64,000 bases of DNA from an uncultured Allomuricauda sp. (GTDB taxonomy: Bacteria > Bacteroidota > Bacteroidia > Flavobacteriales > Flavobacteriaceae): NCBI RefSeq assembly GCF_947495325.1, contig NZ_CANLYK010000002.1, positions 248,001-312,000 of the forward strand, given 5' to 3'. Under the pieces are notes generated by a model. The model saw only the letters and a program-made list of their open reading frames with translations. It did no database searches and was not told the DNA's origin. The position numbers and the translations under genes were made by a program. Shown here piece after piece: positions 18,160 through 25,672 of this stretch (positions are counted from its first letter, which is position 1; every line of letters starts with the position of its first letter).

Positions 18160-18699
18160 ATGCAATTTGATTTTGACAACTATAGCATAAGTCCCATTCA
18201 AGAAAAAGACGCTTGGAGGCTTTGTGATTTTGTGGTGTCAAACTCGGAACGGCTTAAAGCCTATTTTCCACAAACCTTACAGCAAAACCTCACCCCTACT
18301 TTGGCAGAATTATTTGTTTCAAAAAAGGCCAAAGAGTTTTTAACCCAAAAAGAATATCTATTCACAATAAAAGAAAATACCAACAGGACCATTGTTGGGC
18401 TGGTTTATGTAAAAGAACTGCATAAGATTAAACATCAAGGGGAGTTGGCCTATTGCATCGGATATCAATATGAAGGAAAAGGCATTATTACGCGTAGTAT
18501 TCAAAAAATAATCCCATGGTGCTTTAACGAGGCCGCATTAAATACGCTCCAAATCATTGTTCACGACAGCAATTTGGCCAGCAAAAGGATTGCGGAGAAA
18601 AATAAATTTGTTTGGAAAAAAACCTTGCCTAAAGAACATACCACGGGCTCCGGCGAACATCTGGACATGGAACTTTATGAACTCCATAATCCAAAATAA
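18160..18699 (+). CDS. GNAT-family N-acetyltransferase (RimJ-like)
   Basis: 179 residues from ATG 18160; an in-frame TTG two codons upstream is the weaker start. The protein has the RimJ/RimL-type GNAT fold: ISPIQEKDAWRLCDFV at the N-terminus, VGLVYVKELHKIKHQGELAYCIGYQYEGKGIITRSI covering the acetyl-CoA-binding motif (shown in two parts: ELAYCIGYQYEGKG then IITRSIQ), and RIAEKNKFVWKKTL with the usual late strand. It acetylates an amine on a protein or small molecule, substrate unknown. It sits between hemE and a DUF6973 gene with which it shares one base (TAATG). Confidence 0.85.
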   Translation: MQFDFDNYSISPIQEKDAWRLCDFVVSNSERLKAYFPQTLQQNLTPTLAELFVSKKAKEFLTQKEYLFTIKENTNRTIVGLVYVKELHKIKHQGELAYCIGYQYEGKGIITRSIQKIIPWCFNEAALNTLQIIVHDSNLASKRIAEKNKFVWKKTLPKEHTTGSGEHLDMELYELHNPK

Positions 18700-19190
18700 T
18701 GAAACTAATTAAACAGCTAAAAAGGTTAGATTTCAAAAGTATCTTAACACTGCTAAGATTATGTTTTAGATTTCCATTTTTTGTTTTTCCAACCCTATCG
18801 GCAACCAAAAAATGTATGTCAATTTCAACGGAACATTATGGACGGAAACATTATAAAAATGGTCCCGCAAATGCTTTCAGACATGCATTTTGGAACTATG
18901 TAATTGCTAAAAAATGTAGTTTCCTAACCTCAAATAAAGCTGTCTTGCTTATGTGGGCAAAAAAAATAACGGATTGGCATGAACATGCATTTCCCAATCG
19001 GGAATTGGCAAAAAAAATGGACTTGCATAACAATGAAGTTGGAAGGTTCATCTTTTCAGAATATTCGCTTAAAACAGAATATGAAGTAATAAAAATTCTA
19101 AAAAAAATGACACTGATATCTGTAAAAGTGGATTCCAGTTCCAATTTTGTTGATTTTAAAAATAAATTGGTTCATATTATTAACGACTGA
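18699..19190 (+). CDS. DUF6973-like protein, predicted enzyme
   Basis: 163 residues, no signal peptide, one hydrophobic stretch near residues 17-34. The core holds a set of polar residues that look like an active site: NAFRHAFWN (Asn58, Arg61, His62, Trp65), TDWHEHAFP (Asp92, His94, Glu95) and MDLHNNEVGR (Asp108, His110, Asn111, Asn112, Gly115). This arrangement matches the DUF6973 family, for which I know no characterised reaction. It shares one base with the upstream GNAT stop and one base with the hemF start, so it is translated together with heme enzymes. Very AT-rich (many AAA codons). Confidence 0.65.
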   Translation: MKLIKQLKRLDFKSILTLLRLCFRFPFFVFPTLSATKKCMSISTEHYGRKHYKNGPANAFRHAFWNYVIAKKCSFLTSNKAVLLMWAKKITDWHEHAFPNRELAKKMDLHNNEVGRFIFSEYSLKTEYEVIKILKKMTLISVKVDSSSNFVDFKNKLVHIIND

Positions 19191-20092
19191 TGAAAGATAA
19201 ATTTTACGCATACATACAAACGCTTCAAGACACTATTACTTCAAAACTTGAAGAAGTTGATGGAAAGGCCAAATTCCAAGAAGATATTTGGAAACGTCCT
19301 GAAGGTGGTGGTGGAAGAACACGGGTTATAGAAAATGGAAGTGTTTTTGAAAAAGGTGGAGTCAATATTTCTGGCGTGCATGGAGAGCTTCCAAAAAGTA
19401 TGCAGCAATATTTTGGAGTTAAAAACGCTGACTTTTTCGCCTGCGGACTGAGTTTGGTATTACATCCAAAAAGTCCCATGGTGCCAACAGTACATGCCAA
19501 TTGGCGGTATTTTGAAATGTATGATAAGGAAGGTAATATTATTGATCAATGGTTTGGAGGCGGACAAGATCTTACTCCGTACTATTTGTTTGAAGAAGAT
19601 GGAAAACACTTTCATGCCATCTGCAAAAAAGCTTGTGATGCACATAACCTAGAATTTTATTCAAACTATAAAAAGAGATGCGATGACTATTTTTGGAATT
19701 CCCATAGAAATGAAGCAAGAGGTTTAGGCGGTCTTTTTTTTGATTATTGCAAAGCAACGGACACTATGCAAATGGAAGACTGGTACAATTATGTAACCGA
19801 GGTCGGGAACAGTTTTTTGGATGCATATATACCAATCGTTTTAAAAAGAAAAGGGCTTTCATATTCGCAAAAACAAAGGGATTGGCAGGAAATAAGACGT
19901 GGACGTTATGTAGAATTTAATCTAGTTCACGACAAAGGAACGCTATTCGGGTTAAAAACAAATGGGCGAATAGAAAGCATTTTAATGAGCCTTCCCCCGC
20001 ATGTGCAATGGAAATATAATCATCACCCAGAAAAAGGTAGTGAAGAAGAGAAATTAATTCAAGTATTACAAAGCCCAAAAGATTGGGTTTAA
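19190..20092 (+). CDS. hemF: oxygen-dependent coproporphyrinogen-III oxidase
   Basis: 300 residues. Uses O2 to decarboxylate two propionates of coproporphyrinogen III to vinyl groups, giving protoporphyrinogen IX. Hallmarks: GGGGRTRVIENGSVFEKGGVN near the N-terminus (in parts GGGGRTRVI and FEKGGVNIS), PTVHANWRYFEMYD, WFGGGQDLTPYYLFEED, and the C-terminal RYVEFNLVHDKGTLFGL. The ATG shares one base with the preceding stop. Presence of the O2-dependent form fits an aerobic organism; no hemN is seen here. Confidence 0.97.
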   Translation: MKDKFYAYIQTLQDTITSKLEEVDGKAKFQEDIWKRPEGGGGRTRVIENGSVFEKGGVNISGVHGELPKSMQQYFGVKNADFFACGLSLVLHPKSPMVPTVHANWRYFEMYDKEGNIIDQWFGGGQDLTPYYLFEEDGKHFHAICKKACDAHNLEFYSNYKKRCDDYFWNSHRNEARGLGGLFFDYCKATDTMQMEDWYNYVTEVGNSFLDAYIPIVLKRKGLSYSQKQRDWQEIRRGRYVEFNLVHDKGTLFGLKTNGRIESILMSLPPHVQWKYNHHPEKGSEEEKLIQVLQSPKDWV

Positions 20093-20108
20093 TGTGTAGT
20101 TTTATACC

Positions 20109-20897
20109 ATGAAATTGAATTTATACCAGATAGATGCTTTTACCGATACCGTTTTTGGGGGCAATCCAGCAGCCGTTTGTATTCTTGATGAATGGCTCGA
20201 TTCTCGTTTAATGCAGAAAATTGCCCAAGAAAACAATCTGGCTGAAACCGCTTTTATCGTGCAAAAAAATTCTACATATGAATTACGTTGGTTTACTCCA
20301 GAAACCGAAATGGATTTATGCGGTCACGCGACCTTGGCGGCAGCCTATGTGCTTTATAATTATCACGGCCATCCAAATAATACCATTCGTTTTTATTCAC
20401 ACCGAAGTGGTGAACTACAAGTTGAAAAAGGATTTAAAGGATTAATGAACTTGGATTTCCCCACAGATGAAACAGTTTCTTTACGAGGAATTACAGAAAT
20501 TAATGAAGCCATTGGACTTACTCCTTTGAAAACTATAAAAGGGAAAACGGATTATCTTTTAATATATAATTCCCAACAGGAAATTGAAGCCATAACTCCC
20601 AACTTCCATTTATTGGACCAATTGGACTGTAGGGGGGTTATTATCTCGGCTCCGGGCGACAAAGTGGATTTTGTATCACGCTTTTTTGCACCACAATGTG
20701 GAATCCCGGAAGACCCGGTAACAGGTTCAGCGCATACCACCTTGACTCCTTATTGGTCAAAAACTCTTGGAAAAACAAAAATGACCGCAAAACAACTTTC
20801 TAAAAGAGGAGGAGATTTAATTTGTGAATATTTAGGAGAGCGGGTAAAAATATCGGGGAAAGCGGTTCCATATCTTATCGGCGAAATAGAAATATAA
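20109..20897 (+). CDS. PhzF-family isomerase/epimerase
   Basis: 262 residues with the PhzF/diaminopimelate-epimerase-like double-barrel fold. Marks are YQIDAFTDTVFGGNPAAVCIL at the N-terminus (the glutamate/Cys-like active region near NNLAETAFIV), MDLCGHATLAAAYVL, and PEDPVTGSAHTTLTPYW. In PhzF proper a Glu does the acid-base work; E45-type ETAF is retained here. Real substrates of most family members are unknown. Located between hemF and hemB with gaps of 16 and 5 bp, so probably cotranscribed, but a role in heme synthesis is not established. Confidence 0.85.
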   Translation: MKLNLYQIDAFTDTVFGGNPAAVCILDEWLDSRLMQKIAQENNLAETAFIVQKNSTYELRWFTPETEMDLCGHATLAAAYVLYNYHGHPNNTIRFYSHRSGELQVEKGFKGLMNLDFPTDETVSLRGITEINEAIGLTPLKTIKGKTDYLLIYNSQQEIEAITPNFHLLDQLDCRGVIISAPGDKVDFVSRFFAPQCGIPEDPVTGSAHTTLTPYWSKTLGKTKMTAKQLSKRGGDLICEYLGERVKISGKAVPYLIGEIEI

Positions 20898-20902
20898 AGG
20901 TT

Positions 20903-21892
20903 ATGTACCCACTAATACGAAATAGAAGACTACGGGCATCAGAATCCATTAGAAGGTTGGTTCGTGAAACGGTAGTGACACCAGATGATTTTTTAGTGCC
21001 CCTCTTTGTGGTAGAAGGCAAAGGAATTAAAGAAGAAATTCCTTCCATGCCCAATTATTATAGGTTGAGTTTGGACAATCTAGAAAAGGAAACAAAAGAA
21101 CTATGGAAAATGGGGCTTTGTGCGGTATTGCTTTTTGTAAAAGTGCCAGATAATCTGAAAGACAATAAGGGAACTGAAGCACTAAATGAGGAAGGTTTGA
21201 TGCAACGCGCCATTAAAACGGTAAAAAATGCCTGCCCGGATATGTTGGTCATGACGGATGTTGCCCTAGATCCCTACTCCTCGTACGGACATGATGGGAT
21301 TGTTGCTGATGGACAAATTTTAAATGACGAAACCTCAGAAGTTTTGGCGGAAATGAGCGTTTCGCATGCGCAGGCAGGAGCTGATTTTGTTGCGCCAAGC
21401 GATATGATGGATGGCCGAATTCTAATCATTCGTGAAGCTTTGGAAGATGAAGGTTTTCAACATACAGGAATCATGAGTTATTCCGCAAAATACGCCAGTG
21501 CTTTTTATGGCCCCTTTAGGGATGCGTTGGATTCTGCGCCAGTTGATATAGCCAATGTTCCTAAAGACAAAAAAAGCTACCAAATGGATTTCGCCAATAG
21601 GTTTGAGGCCATTCGAGAAACGCAAATGGATATAGATGAAGGAGCAGATATTGTGATGGTAAAACCTGGGCTTTGCTATTTGGACATTGTACGCGAAATC
21701 AAAAATGAAGTCGATGTTCCCGTTGCAGTATATCAAGTTTCAGGAGAATATGCCATGTTAAAAGCTGCCGCAGAAAAAGGCTGGCTAGACCATGATGCCG
21801 TAATGATGGAACAACTTATCGCTATTAAAAGGGCAGGTGCCAACATTATTGCCAGTTATTTTGCCAAAGATTTTATTAGGGTAATCGGTTAA
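20903..21892 (+). CDS. hemB: porphobilinogen synthase (ALA dehydratase)
   Basis: 329 residues. Condenses two 5-aminolevulinate molecules to porphobilinogen. The two Schiff-base lysines are Lys196 (MSYSAKYASAFYGPF) and Lys254 (IVMVKPGLCYLDI). The metal-site stretch reads DVALDPYSSYGHDG: the Cys triad of zinc-dependent enzymes is replaced by Ala/Asp, so this is the zinc-independent type, probably using Mg2+ (family knowledge). Starts 5 bp after the PhzF-like gene; the serine hydrolase follows after 24 bp. Reaction order and gene order in the run do not match. Confidence 0.97.
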   Translation: MYPLIRNRRLRASESIRRLVRETVVTPDDFLVPLFVVEGKGIKEEIPSMPNYYRLSLDNLEKETKELWKMGLCAVLLFVKVPDNLKDNKGTEALNEEGLMQRAIKTVKNACPDMLVMTDVALDPYSSYGHDGIVADGQILNDETSEVLAEMSVSHAQAGADFVAPSDMMDGRILIIREALEDEGFQHTGIMSYSAKYASAFYGPFRDALDSAPVDIANVPKDKKSYQMDFANRFEAIRETQMDIDEGADIVMVKPGLCYLDIVREIKNEVDVPVAVYQVSGEYAMLKAAAEKGWLDHDAVMMEQLIAIKRAGANIIASYFAKDFIRVIG

Positions 21893-21916
21893 CCAATACC
21901 TATCAAAATAGAGACC

Positions 21917-23209
21917 ATGAAAAATCTGGTTGTATTCATTTTCTCGATTTTTCTATTTGGGCAATCAAATTATGCGCAACAAAACCTTGGCAAAGAAACG
22001 CTTCTTAAAATGGGTATTGATATAGTGTCCGTTTCCCATCAAGTAGATTCCATAATGACTCTGGGCATAAAAAACAATGCCTTTCCCGGAGCACAAGTGT
22101 TGGTGGCAAAAGACAATGAGGTTATTTTTCATAAAGCATATGGGTACCACACGTATGACAGCATTCAAAGCGTAAGTTTAAACGACATTTACGATTTGGC
22201 TTCGGTAACCAAAATCACGGGGCCACTCCCTGCGATCATGAAGCTTGTTGATGAGAAAAAACTCGATATAGACGATCCATTCAGCACCTACTGGAAGCCT
22301 TGGAGAAAAAAAAGGAATAAGAAAGATATTACGTTAAGACAAATCTTAAGCCATCAAGCTGGTTTGGTTCCGTACATTGTTTTTATGGGGAAAGTGATGA
22401 AAGATGGTAAACTCAAAAAGCGTTTTGTTAAAGAAAATTCAAGCAAACGATTTCAAAAGCAAATTTATGATGGTCTCTACATCAAAAATCGTTTTCAAAG
22501 AAAAATGCACCGAATTATTAATCGCTCAAAAGTCTCAGATGAGAAAGTGTACAAGTATTCTGGGCTCTCCTTTCTTATTTTTCCAGAGTTGATTTCCCAA
22601 CTCACCCAGATGGATTATGAAACCTATCTTCAAGAGAATTTTTACAACCCATTAGGCTGTCAGACCTTAGGTTTTAATCCAAATAACAAAAAATTTCCAA
22701 ACGCAATTGTTCCAACAGAAATGGATACACTTTTTAGAAAAGATCTTGTAAGCGGATGGGTGCATGATGAAAATGCATCACTCTTGGGTGGTGTTTCTGG
22801 AAATGCAGGATTGTTTGGTACCGCTGAAGATATGGCCAAAATCATGTTGCTCTATCAAAACTATGGAGCCTATAATGACAAGCAACTTATTTCTGAAGAG
22901 ACGGTCAAGGAATTTACAAAAGTTCAATTTCCAGAAAATGAAAACCGCAGGGGATTGGGTTTTGACAAACCCTTAATTGGCAATGATACCCTAGACCTAA
23001 AAGACTCCTATCCATCACCATTGGCGAGTAATGAGAGTTTCGGGCATTCCGGATTTACAGGGGCGTTTGTATGGGCAGATCCAGAAAACCATTTGGTATT
23101 TATTTTTCTTTCCAACAGGGTATATCCCACAAGAACCAATAGAAATCTTTATGAACTAAATATTAGAACTTCCCTGCAACATGTTTTTTATCAAGCCTTC
23201 GTCAATTAA
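21917..23209 (+). CDS. exported class-C beta-lactamase-type serine hydrolase
   Basis: 430 residues with a signal peptide ending about residue 20 (QSNYAQQ). The fold is the serine beta-lactamase/DD-peptidase type: catalytic SVTK (Ser96, Lys99), a YSG in place of the usual YSN (KYSGLSFLIF), and an HSG motif (SFGHSGFTGAFVW) instead of KTG. This matches PF00144 esterase/peptidase relatives more than true beta-lactamases. Probably acts on peptidoglycan peptides, D-amino-acid compounds or esters in the periplasm. 24 bp after hemB; it may extend the heme transcript. Confidence 0.85.
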   Translation: MKNLVVFIFSIFLFGQSNYAQQNLGKETLLKMGIDIVSVSHQVDSIMTLGIKNNAFPGAQVLVAKDNEVIFHKAYGYHTYDSIQSVSLNDIYDLASVTKITGPLPAIMKLVDEKKLDIDDPFSTYWKPWRKKRNKKDITLRQILSHQAGLVPYIVFMGKVMKDGKLKKRFVKENSSKRFQKQIYDGLYIKNRFQRKMHRIINRSKVSDEKVYKYSGLSFLIFPELISQLTQMDYETYLQENFYNPLGCQTLGFNPNNKKFPNAIVPTEMDTLFRKDLVSGWVHDENASLLGGVSGNAGLFGTAEDMAKIMLLYQNYGAYNDKQLISEETVKEFTKVQFPENENRRGLGFDKPLIGNDTLDLKDSYPSPLASNESFGHSGFTGAFVWADPENHLVFIFLSNRVYPTRTNRNLYELNIRTSLQHVFYQAFVN

Positions 23210-23262
23210 CAGCAAGTAGAATTCATCGGTATTCATTATCTTGGTGCTTATAGCAAAAATCA

Positions 23263-24384
23263 ATGGGAGTTCTACTTTTTTACGCATTCATTTCTATATT
23301 CTTTTCATTCCTCTGTTCCATATTGGAAGCAGTGCTTTTGAGTATAACGCCCACCTATATCAATATTAAAAAACAAGAGGGCAAGGAATATGCTTCTGAA
23401 CTGGAACTTCTTAAAAAAGATGTGGACAAGCCCTTAATTGCCATTCTTACCCTTAATACCATTGCCCACACCGTAGGTGCTATATTAGTCGGTGTTCAGG
23501 CCAAGGTTGCCTATGCCGATTTGTATGGAACTGCAACAAGAAGTTTTTTGGGGTTTGAGTTTACAGAAGACCTTATGGTCGGGGTGGTGTCTACCCTAAT
23601 GACTATTTTAATTTTAGTGGCTTCCGAAATCATTCCAAAAACCATAGGTGCAACCTATTGGAAACAACTATCCAATTTTACGGCAAAAGCACTGAAAATA
23701 ATGGTCTTTATTCTGAAATGGACAGGGTTATTATGGCTACTACAACTGTTCACCAAACTTATCGGAAAAAAAGGACACCATGGAAGTGTGTTGAGCAGGG
23801 AAGATTTTACGGTCATGACTGATATTGCCCATGAAGAAGGTGTTTTTCAAGAATCAGAATCCAAAGTCATTAAAAACCTTCTAACTTTTGATGAAATCCA
23901 GGCCAAGGACATCATGACCCCAAGAACGGTTATGAAAATTGCATCCGAAGAAACCACCATTCAAGATTTTTTTGAGGCAAACAGACCTTTACGGTTTTCT
24001 AGAATTCCTCTTTACAAAGATCGAATGGATAATATAACAGGGTATTTCCTGAAAGATGAACTTATGGAGGCCATCATCAATAAAAAAGGAAAGGAAACCG
24101 TTGCAACACTAAAACGTGAAATTCTGGTTACGGACAGAACAAAACCCATTCCAGAACTCTTTGAAAAATTCGTGGCACAAAGAGAACATGTCTCATTAGT
24201 TGTTGATGAATATGGTTCAGTAAGTGGTTTGGTTACCATGGAAGATGTTATTGAAACCTTGCTCGGATTGGAGATTATGGATGAAAGTGATAATGTTGAA
24301 GACCTTCAAGTGCTTGCCAGAAAGAACTGGGAAAGCAGAGCAAAGCGGTTAGGTATTATTGAAGAAAAAGATAATATTAATTGA
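23263..24384 (+). CDS. CNNM/CorC-type transmembrane protein with CBS pair
   Basis: 373 residues. N-terminal DUF21/CNNM domain with three to four membrane segments (residues 1-165), including the typical SIFFSFLCSILEAVLLSITP and ASEIIPKTIGATYWKQL; then a CBS pair (about 205-330) with DIMTPRTVMKIA and YGSVSGLVTMEDVIETLLG. The C-terminal CorC_HlyC domain of longer relatives is absent or very short. These proteins are linked to Mg2+/Co2+ efflux or homeostasis; older names as hemolysins are not supported. Overlaps the next gene by one base (TGATG). Confidence 0.85.
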   Translation: MGVLLFYAFISIFFSFLCSILEAVLLSITPTYINIKKQEGKEYASELELLKKDVDKPLIAILTLNTIAHTVGAILVGVQAKVAYADLYGTATRSFLGFEFTEDLMVGVVSTLMTILILVASEIIPKTIGATYWKQLSNFTAKALKIMVFILKWTGLLWLLQLFTKLIGKKGHHGSVLSREDFTVMTDIAHEEGVFQESESKVIKNLLTFDEIQAKDIMTPRTVMKIASEETTIQDFFEANRPLRFSRIPLYKDRMDNITGYFLKDELMEAIINKKGKETVATLKREILVTDRTKPIPELFEKFVAQREHVSLVVDEYGSVSGLVTMEDVIETLLGLEIMDESDNVEDLQVLARKNWESRAKRLGIIEEKDNIN

Positions 24385-24854
24385 TGGAAGTTGCTTATTT
24401 ACAAACTCCTGTGGGTTTAGCCGAGTTTCATGGCGATGAAAATGGACTTGCTTCTGTTTCTGTTTTAGATGAAGAAAAAACCATTGATTTAGTTCCAGAG
24501 GTTTTGGAAGATGTGGTATATCAATTTCAAGAATATTTTGACGGCACCCGGAAGAATTTCGACTTAAAATTGAACCCCGTAGGAACTGATTTTCAAAAAA
24601 AGGTTTGGAAGGCCCTTGGTGAAATCCCCTTTGGAAAAACAGTTTCTTATCTTGAACTTTCCAAAAAATTGGGAGACCCCAAAGCCATTCGCGCCGTTGC
24701 GGCCGCCAATGGTAAAAACCCACTTTGGATCATTGTTCCATGCCACCGTGTAATTGGCAGCAATGGAAATCTTGTTGGATATGCCGGAGGGTTACACCGC
24801 AAGAAATGGCTTTTAGAACACGAGAGTCCTGCAAAACAGATGGCCCTCTTTTAA
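24384..24854 (+). CDS. methylated-DNA-protein cysteine methyltransferase
   Basis: 156 residues from ATG 24384, whose A is the last base of the preceding stop; an in-frame TTG at 24381 is less likely. Repairs O6-alkylguanine by transferring the alkyl group to the acceptor Cys120 in the IIVPCHRVIG signature; the DNA-binding helix around AIRAVAAANGKNP contains the arginine finger. This is the short Ogt type without an Ada N-terminal domain. Confidence 0.95.
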   Translation: MEVAYLQTPVGLAEFHGDENGLASVSVLDEEKTIDLVPEVLEDVVYQFQEYFDGTRKNFDLKLNPVGTDFQKKVWKALGEIPFGKTVSYLELSKKLGDPKAIRAVAAANGKNPLWIIVPCHRVIGSNGNLVGYAGGLHRKKWLLEHESPAKQMALF

Positions 24855-24863
24855 TATTGTATC

Positions 24864-25577
24864 ATGCTTTATAAACTTAACCTAGAACACATCCTTTTTT
24901 TGGATATCGAAACTGTACCCCAAAAACCGAATTTTGCTGATTTAGATGAAAACACCCAAATGCTTTGGGAACAAAAATCACAGTACCAACGTAAAGATGA
25001 ATTTACCCCAAAAGAATTTTATGAACGTGCTGGAATTTGGGCTGAGTTCGGAAAAATAATTTGTATCTCCGTTGGCTACTTTACTTCAAAAGGAGATTCG
25101 CGAAATTTCCGGATCACTTCGTTTTATGGGGAAGAACTGGAATTATTAAAACAGTTTAAACAATTACTTCAGGAACATTTTAATCAAACCAGACATCTTT
25201 TATGCGCCCATAACGGGAAGGAATTTGATTTTCCATATATAGCCCGTCGCATGGTAATCAATGGAATGAATCTTCCCTATAAATTAGATTTGTTCGGGAA
25301 AAAGCCATGGGATGTACCCCACTTGGACACCATGGAATTGTGGAAGTTTGGGGATTATAAACACTTTACCTCGCTAAAATTATTGGCACATGTATTGGGC
25401 ATTCCCTCTCCTAAAGAAGATATGGACGGAAGTATGGTAAAAGGTGTTTTTTATGAGGAAGATGATTTAGATCGTATTGTTTCCTATTGCGAATTGGATG
25501 TGGTGACCACCGCGCAGGTTTTCCTAAAGCTACGAAATGAAGAATTGCTCTCGGAAGAAGAAATCAAAAAAGTATAA
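24864..25577 (+). CDS. PolB-like 3'-5' exonuclease
   Basis: 237 residues. DEDDy-type exonuclease fold related to the proofreading domain of family-B DNA polymerases: Exo I LFLDIETVPQ, Exo II LLCAHNGKEFDFPYIARRM, Exo III YCELDVVTTAQVF. Stand-alone proteins of this kind (COG3298 type) are presumed DNA-repair nucleases. Starts 9 bp after the MGMT gene, a sensible DNA-repair pair, and is the last gene of the long plus-strand run; a hairpin terminator follows immediately. Confidence 0.85.
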   Translation: MLYKLNLEHILFLDIETVPQKPNFADLDENTQMLWEQKSQYQRKDEFTPKEFYERAGIWAEFGKIICISVGYFTSKGDSRNFRITSFYGEELELLKQFKQLLQEHFNQTRHLLCAHNGKEFDFPYIARRMVINGMNLPYKLDLFGKKPWDVPHLDTMELWKFGDYKHFTSLKLLAHVLGIPSPKEDMDGSMVKGVFYEEDDLDRIVSYCELDVVTTAQVFLKLRNEELLSEEEIKKV

Positions 25578-25599
25578 CGGTTAAATAGAACCGGACTTT
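25578..25599 (+). terminator. rho-independent terminator after the 14.3-25.6 kb run
   Basis: CGGTT (25578-25582), six-base loop, AACCG (25589-25593), then a short T-rich tract. Short stem, but directly after the stop codon. A second hairpin AATCGTT/AACGATT (25623-25639) follows and may serve the convergent gene. Confidence 0.5.
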
Positions 25600-25672
25600 T
25601 TCAGAAAGTTTCAACGCTTTAAAATCGTTAGAAACGATTCCGCCAGTTTTAAAAAAATACATGAATCAGGGT

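Noticed and set aside
24349..24723. 124-codon minus-strand frame opposite the MGMT gene
   Set aside because: Lies across an MGMT with an intact catalytic motif; composition is that of an antisense shadow.
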